DNA of 64,000 bases from Pseudomonas sp. C2B4 (GTDB lineage Bacteria > Pseudomonadota > Gammaproteobacteria > Pseudomonadales > Pseudomonadaceae): NCBI RefSeq assembly GCF_013359695.1, contig NZ_JABFMU010000030.1, forward strand, positions 1 through 64,000. Reading direction: 5' to 3'. The notes under the pieces were generated by a model. It saw nothing but the letters and a program-made list of their open reading frames with translations, had not been told where the DNA came from and made no database searches. The translations under genes and the position numbers were made by a program. This document shows, in pieces, positions 60,504 to 64,000 of the stretch; position 1 is the stretch's first letter; every line of letters begins with the position of its first letter.

Positions 60504-60522
60504 CCATAACTCGAGGCTATCG
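60504..60522. promoter_or_regulatory. LysR-type box 2, inverted
   Basis: CCATAACTCGAGGCTATCG; on the minus strand CGATAGCCTCGAGTTATGG, with the same ATA-N9-TAT core as box 1. The centres are 129 bases apart. Confidence 0.6.
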
Positions 60523-60591
60523 CCTGATTTCAAGTTTTGATTAGACGGTTATCGCTGGGCCTTCGATAGTGCTCACCAATGCCGCTTTCTT

Positions 60592-60692
60592 CTGTGGGAG
60601 CGAGCCTGCTCGCGAAGGACTCTAGAGCGCCGCGTTGAGTCAGTTAACCAGCGTTTTCGTTAACGACCATCGCGAGCAGGCTCGCTCCTACA
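60592..60692. repeat. REP-like inverted pair inside a promoter region
   Basis: Two REP units about 50 bases apart in the leader of the MFS gene. The right one has the CTCCTACAG end variant. Unlike most copies this pair lies upstream of a gene rather than after one. Confidence 0.83.
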
Positions 60693-60720
60693 GACAGACG
60701 GCAATGTTGTCCCCGACAAA

Positions 60721-60728
60721 AATAATAA
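60721..60728 (+). promoter_or_regulatory. CA motif (Hfq/Crc target) before the MFS gene
   Basis: AATAATAA exactly fits AAYAAYAA and is followed directly by the AAGAGG ribosome binding site of the MFS gene, so Hfq/Crc binding would cover it. Confidence 0.65.
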
Positions 60729-60742
60729 AAGAGGTACGCACC

Positions 60743-62068
60743 ATGGCTCGTCCCAGTGCTTCCCTGCAGTTGCCCACCGCGGCCGCTGCAACCCCGCAGG
60801 TCACCATCCTCAAGGCCAGCAATGTGCGCTGGCGGATCTTCGCGATCATCTTCGCGCTGACCATGGTCAACCTGATCGATCGGGTATCGCTGTCGATCGC
60901 CATGCCGACCATCGCCCATGAGTTTTCCCTGTCACCGAGCATGCAAGGGCTGATCCTCAGCAGCTTTTTCTGGGCCTACGCACTGCTGCAGATTCCCGGC
61001 GGCTGGCTGATCGATCGCTTCGGTCCGCATCGGGTGATCGGTTGGTCCACCGGGTTGTGGGGCACGTTCCAGGTGTTGGCGGCGTTTGCCACCGGTGGCT
61101 TGTCATTGCTGTTTGCCCGTGTGGCGCTGGGGGCCTCGGAAGCACCCTTGTTCCCGTCCGGCGGCAAGCTGATTTCCCTGTGGCTGGCGCCCAGCGAACG
61201 CAGTCGCGGCGCGGTGCTGATGGACAGCGGCAGCCCGCTGGGCGTGGCACTGGGTGGGTTGATCATCGCCTTTCTGATTGCCTCGCTCGACTCCTGGCGC
61301 CTGGCGTTCGTGATTGCCGGTGTCGCAACCCTGGCGCTGGCCTGGCTGGCATGGCGCTATCTGCGCGATGACCCTAATAGCCACCCACAGGTCAATGCCC
61401 TGGAGCTGGAAAAAATCAACGCCGGTCGCGCCACGCCAGCCGCCGAAGCCGCCCGTGCACCGGTAAAGGGCCTGGGCATCGCCGCCCGTTCCCTGAGCGG
61501 TCTGCTGATTGGCCGGGCCAGTTGGGCGATGGTGTATTTCGGTCTGCTGACCTGGGGGCCGAGTTATCTGTCACAGGCCCGAGGCTTTGATATCAAGGGT
61601 ATTGGTGCGGCGACCTTCGTGATTTTCGTCTGCGGCGCGTTGGGTTCGTTGACCGGTGGGTTTCTCTGCGATGGCTTGATCCGCAAAGGCGTCAGTCGCG
61701 GTGTGGCGGTCAAGAGCCTGCTGGCGTTTTCCGGTCTGGTGGCCCTCGGCGCGTTCCTGCTGTTGCCGACCTTGAGCAATCCTTTCGCAGCCGTGGCGTT
61801 GCTGGCCATGACCGCGTTTTTCCTGATGTGGGGCAGTCTCTACTGGAGCTTCCCCGCGTTGCTGGCGGCTCCGGCGCGGGTGGGTCTGATCGGCGGCGTG
61901 ATGAACATGGCCGGCAGCACCGGCGGTATCGCGGTGCCGATCCTGGTGGGCGTGATCCTGCAAATGTCCGGCGGCTTTGCACCGGTGCTGGGGTTCTTTG
62001 CGGCGTGTTCGGCGGTGTTTGTCTTCGCAACGTTGTTCATCAGTCTCGACGAGGTACGCCATGGATAA
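60743..62068 (+). CDS. MFS transporter, anion:cation symporter type
   Basis: A 441-residue major facilitator with 12 predicted helices. SLSIAMPTIAHEFSLSPSMQ, then AYALLQIPGGWLIDRFGPHR, is typical of the ACS branch that imports sugar acids such as glucarate or galactonate. It starts the plus-strand operon MFS-lactonase-PdxA2 and overlaps the next gene by eight bases. AAGAGG and a CA motif precede the ATG. Substrate inferred as a sugar acid or lactone from the neighbours, not from the protein itself. Confidence 0.87.
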   Translation: MARPSASLQLPTAAAATPQVTILKASNVRWRIFAIIFALTMVNLIDRVSLSIAMPTIAHEFSLSPSMQGLILSSFFWAYALLQIPGGWLIDRFGPHRVIGWSTGLWGTFQVLAAFATGGLSLLFARVALGASEAPLFPSGGKLISLWLAPSERSRGAVLMDSGSPLGVALGGLIIAFLIASLDSWRLAFVIAGVATLALAWLAWRYLRDDPNSHPQVNALELEKINAGRATPAAEAARAPVKGLGIAARSLSGLLIGRASWAMVYFGLLTWGPSYLSQARGFDIKGIGAATFVIFVCGALGSLTGGFLCDGLIRKGVSRGVAVKSLLAFSGLVALGAFLLLPTLSNPFAAVALLAMTAFFLMWGSLYWSFPALLAAPARVGLIGGVMNMAGSTGGIAVPILVGVILQMSGGFAPVLGFFAACSAVFVFATLFISLDEVRHG

Positions 62069-63017
62069 GCGCTGGAATGGCCCGATCATCGACGCCCATC
62101 ATCACTTCTGGGACCCGGCCGTCAACGATCATCCGTGGCTCGCGCCACAGGCGAACATCCCGTTTCGTTACGGTGATTACAGCGCGATCAAGCGCCGCTA
62201 TTTTCCCGAGGATTATTTCGCCGACGCCGGCGAGCATCGGGTGGTGCAAACGGTTTACGTCGAGACCGAGTGGAACCCGCAAGACCCGATTGGCGAAACC
62301 CGTTTCATCGAGCAACTGGCCGCTCGCTACGGCGTACCGAATGCGATTGTCGCGCAGGCCTGGCTGGATCATCCGGACGCGATCGACGTCTTGACCGAGC
62401 AGGCCGGTTTCAAATGCGTACGCAGCGTGCGGCACAAACCTGGCGGGCCGACCTCCCCCGAGCAGTTCGGTCGCGTGCGCAGCCTGATGAGCGACGAACA
62501 CTGGCGGCGCAGTTACGCCGCGCTGGAAGGTCTGGGCCTGCATTTCGATTTGCAGACGCCCTGGTGGAACCTGCCTGAAGCGGAACGACTGGCCCGGGAC
62601 TTTCCCGGCATCACCCTGATTCTCAACCACGCCGGATTGCCCAACGACCGTAGCGCCGAGGGCCTTGCAGGCTGGCGCACGGCAATGGCGCGGCTGGCGC
62701 AATGGCCGAACGTGCAGGTGAAAATTTCCGGCCTGGGCCAGGCGGGCCGGGCATGGCGCGCCATCGACAACGCCTGGATCGTGCGCGAGATCATCGCGAT
62801 GTTCGGCAGCCATCGTGCGATGTTCGCCAGCAACTTTCCCGTGGACAGCCTGTGCGGCTCGTTCGATGACATTTACAGCGGTTTCAAATCCATCGTCGCC
62901 GATCTGCCCATGGCCGATCAGGAGCGACTGTTCTACAGCAACGCACTGCGAACCTATCGCTGCGAGCCTTGCGCCATTGACCGGGCGTGGCCTGAACCCT
63001 TGAGGAGTGAAGCATGA
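62061..63017 (+). CDS. Amidohydrolase_2 (COG3618) lactonase-type hydrolase
   Basis: A 318-residue TIM-barrel amidohydrolase. The N-terminal IIDAHHHFWDP gives the HxH pair, VYVETEW and VRHKPGG follow, LILNHAGLP holds a barrel His, and FASNFPVDSL sits at the last strand. COG3618 members open lactones of L-fucose, L-rhamnose, pyrone or sulfomuconate. The last-strand Asp of many members (SDWP) is Asn here (SNFP). It overlaps the MFS gene by eight bases (ATGGATAA) and the PdxA2-like gene by four. Substrate unknown. Confidence 0.85.
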   Translation: MDKRWNGPIIDAHHHFWDPAVNDHPWLAPQANIPFRYGDYSAIKRRYFPEDYFADAGEHRVVQTVYVETEWNPQDPIGETRFIEQLAARYGVPNAIVAQAWLDHPDAIDVLTEQAGFKCVRSVRHKPGGPTSPEQFGRVRSLMSDEHWRRSYAALEGLGLHFDLQTPWWNLPEAERLARDFPGITLILNHAGLPNDRSAEGLAGWRTAMARLAQWPNVQVKISGLGQAGRAWRAIDNAWIVREIIAMFGSHRAMFASNFPVDSLCGSFDDIYSGFKSIVADLPMADQERLFYSNALRTYRCEPCAIDRAWPEPLRSEA

Positions 63018-64000
63018 AAAAAACCACCATCGCCATGGTCCTGGGTGACCCGGCGGGTATCGGCCCGGAACTGATCGCACGGCTGCTCGGCGAGCCCGAG
63101 GTGCGCAGCAAGGCCCATGTGATTCTGATCGCCGACGAGGCGGAAATGCGACGCGGCATGCGCATCGCCGGGACCGAGTTTCCCTACCGCCGCGTGGAGT
63201 CACTGGAGCAGCTTGAATTCAAGGACGATACGCCGCTGTTCTATGACTTTCGCGGCGACACCCTCGGTGAATTCCCGCGCAGCGAAGCCAGCGTGATTGG
63301 CGGCCGCTACAGCCTCGATACCCTGGAAAAAGCCCTGCGCCTGACCGAAGCCGGCACTACCGACGCAGTGCTGTTCGGCCCCCTGAACAAGACCTCGTTG
63401 CACATGGCTGGCATGGCCCACAACGACGAGCTGCACTGGTTCGCCGAACTGCTGGATTTCCACGGGCCGTTCTGTGAATTCAACGTGCTCGATAACCTCT
63501 GGACGTCCCGGGTGACATCCCATGTCGCGTTGTCCGAGGTATCGGGCCTGCTGAGCGAAAAACGTGTGGTGGAAGCGATTCAACTGATCGACACCGCCCT
63601 CAAGCGCAGCGGCCTGGAAAAACCGCGTATCGGTGTCTGTGGGTTGAACCCGCACAACGGTGACAACGGCTCGTTCGGTCGTGAGGAATTGGACATCATC
63701 GGCCCGGCGGTCCGTACGGCCCAGGCACTGGGGATTGCTGCTGAAGGACCCTATCCGGGGGACACGATTTTCCTCAAGGTCCAGGGCGATGCCAGCGCCT
63801 TTGACGCGGTGGTGACCATGTACCACGATCAGGGCCAGATCGCGATCAAGTTGATGGGGTTCTCCCGTGGCGTCACGGTGCAGGGCGGCCTGCCGATCCC
63901 CATCACCACCCCGGCCCACGGCACCGCATTCGACATCGCGGGGCAGGGCAAGGCCAATGTCGGCGCAACGCGCCAGGCCTTCGAAATCGCCTGCCGGATG
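63014..64000 (+). CDS. PdxA2-like 4-phospho-hydroxyacid dehydrogenase (3' end beyond window)
   Basis: Open frame of 329 codons that starts ATGAAAAAAACC and is still open at 64000, so only a few residues are missing. It belongs to the PdxA family: AMVLGDPAGIGPEL at the start, VLFGPLNKTSLHMAG, the metal-site segment CGLNPHNGDNGSFGREE, MYHDQGQIAIK and HGTAFDIAGQGKAN. True PdxA serves vitamin B6; PdxA2 paralogues oxidise 4-phospho-D-threonate or erythronate. The operon with a transporter and a lactonase argues for a catabolic paralogue. GAGGAG precedes the ATG, which overlaps the lactonase stop (ATGA). Confidence 0.87.
   Translation, partial: MKKTTIAMVLGDPAGIGPELIARLLGEPEVRSKAHVILIADEAEMRRGMRIAGTEFPYRRVESLEQLEFKDDTPLFYDFRGDTLGEFPRSEASVIGGRYSLDTLEKALRLTEAGTTDAVLFGPLNKTSLHMAGMAHNDELHWFAELLDFHGPFCEFNVLDNLWTSRVTSHVALSEVSGLLSEKRVVEAIQLIDTALKRSGLEKPRIGVCGLNPHNGDNGSFGREELDIIGPAVRTAQALGIAAEGPYPGDTIFLKVQGDASAFDAVVTMYHDQGQIAIKLMGFSRGVTVQGGLPIPITTPAHGTAFDIAGQGKANVGATRQAFEIACRM

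Larger units (their letters stand above)
60253..60742. other. Divergent control region of the last catabolic locus
   Basis: 490 bases without a gene. It holds two inverted LysR-type boxes, a REP pair (60592-60692) and A-rich CA motifs at both ends. An open frame from 60635 merges into the MFS gene but has no ribosome binding site at its start. Confidence 0.65.

Noticed and set aside
63014..64000. The window-end gene as the biosynthetic pdxA
   Set aside because: It lies in a catabolic operon with transporter and lactonase and not beside ksgA or surA, and its metal-site segment is of the PdxA2 type.

Overview
The window is a chromosomal stretch of a Pseudomonas, most likely of the P. fluorescens group. 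The evidence is the high GC, the algU-mucA-mucB-mucD stress operon, the tctDE/OprD/tctCBA tricarboxylate locus, the dapA-bamC-purC operon, and about eleven copies of a REP-like palindrome (core GAGCAGGCTCGCTCCCA) between genes, mostly at gene ends. Almost all of it is core or near-core genome. I see no insertion sequence, prophage, integrase, CRISPR array or rRNA. Product names come from reading motifs and lengths; no database search was possible.

Layout. 70-2007: crotonase-fold hydrolase and ung. 2095-9762: tricarboxylate uptake, with an OprD porin, a TctCBA transporter and an AbrB-type membrane protein on the minus strand, divergent from the TctDE two-component system. 9877-14099: HDOD protein, ygfZ, sdhE-ygfX and nadB. 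14658-18435: algU-mucA-mucB-mucD, with an AlgU-type promoter and no mucC. 18515-26589: bepA-like protease, TusA-like protein, PerM-like transporter, peroxiredoxin, gcvR, dapA-bamC-MBL-purC and tRNA-Ser(CGA). 26896-31602: a small YegP-like protein, an orphan LysR regulator with a CHMI-like isomerase, eptA and a methyltransferase. 31726-43325: rnd-ycgL, oxidoreductases, ycgN, an apparent pseudo-peptidase, yajD, a spermidine-synthase-like protein, a cyclic-nucleotide-binding protein, oligopeptidase B, a YafJ-type amidotransferase and DUF2937. 43500-48298: LysR, MFS transporter and 5-oxoprolinase pxpABC. 48405-51377: MoxR ATPase plus vWA protein, divergent from a compact DUF4160/DUF2442-HTH gene pair. 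51374-56078: AsmA-like DUF748 protein, cysK, lpxO and a DMT exporter. 56115-64000: a catabolic locus with LysR, a second tripartite transporter, an MFS transporter, a COG3618 lactonase-type amidohydrolase and a PdxA2-like dehydrogenase cut by the window end.

How the genes work together. Two tripartite tricarboxylate-type systems dominate carboxylate uptake. Both carry A-rich CA motifs of the Hfq/Crc type beside ribosome binding sites, so carbon catabolite repression after transcription is likely. EptA and LpxO both modify lipid A, and AlgU-MucABD and BepA handle envelope stress, so envelope maintenance is a second theme. The points most worth a second look are the DUF4160/DUF2442-HTH pair with an 11-bp-arm inverted repeat at its start, an 18-bp perfect palindrome upstream of moxR, and two inverted LysR-type boxes in the control region of the last catabolic locus. 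The mucD/bepA junction also looks like a rearrangement breakpoint relative to other pseudomonads.
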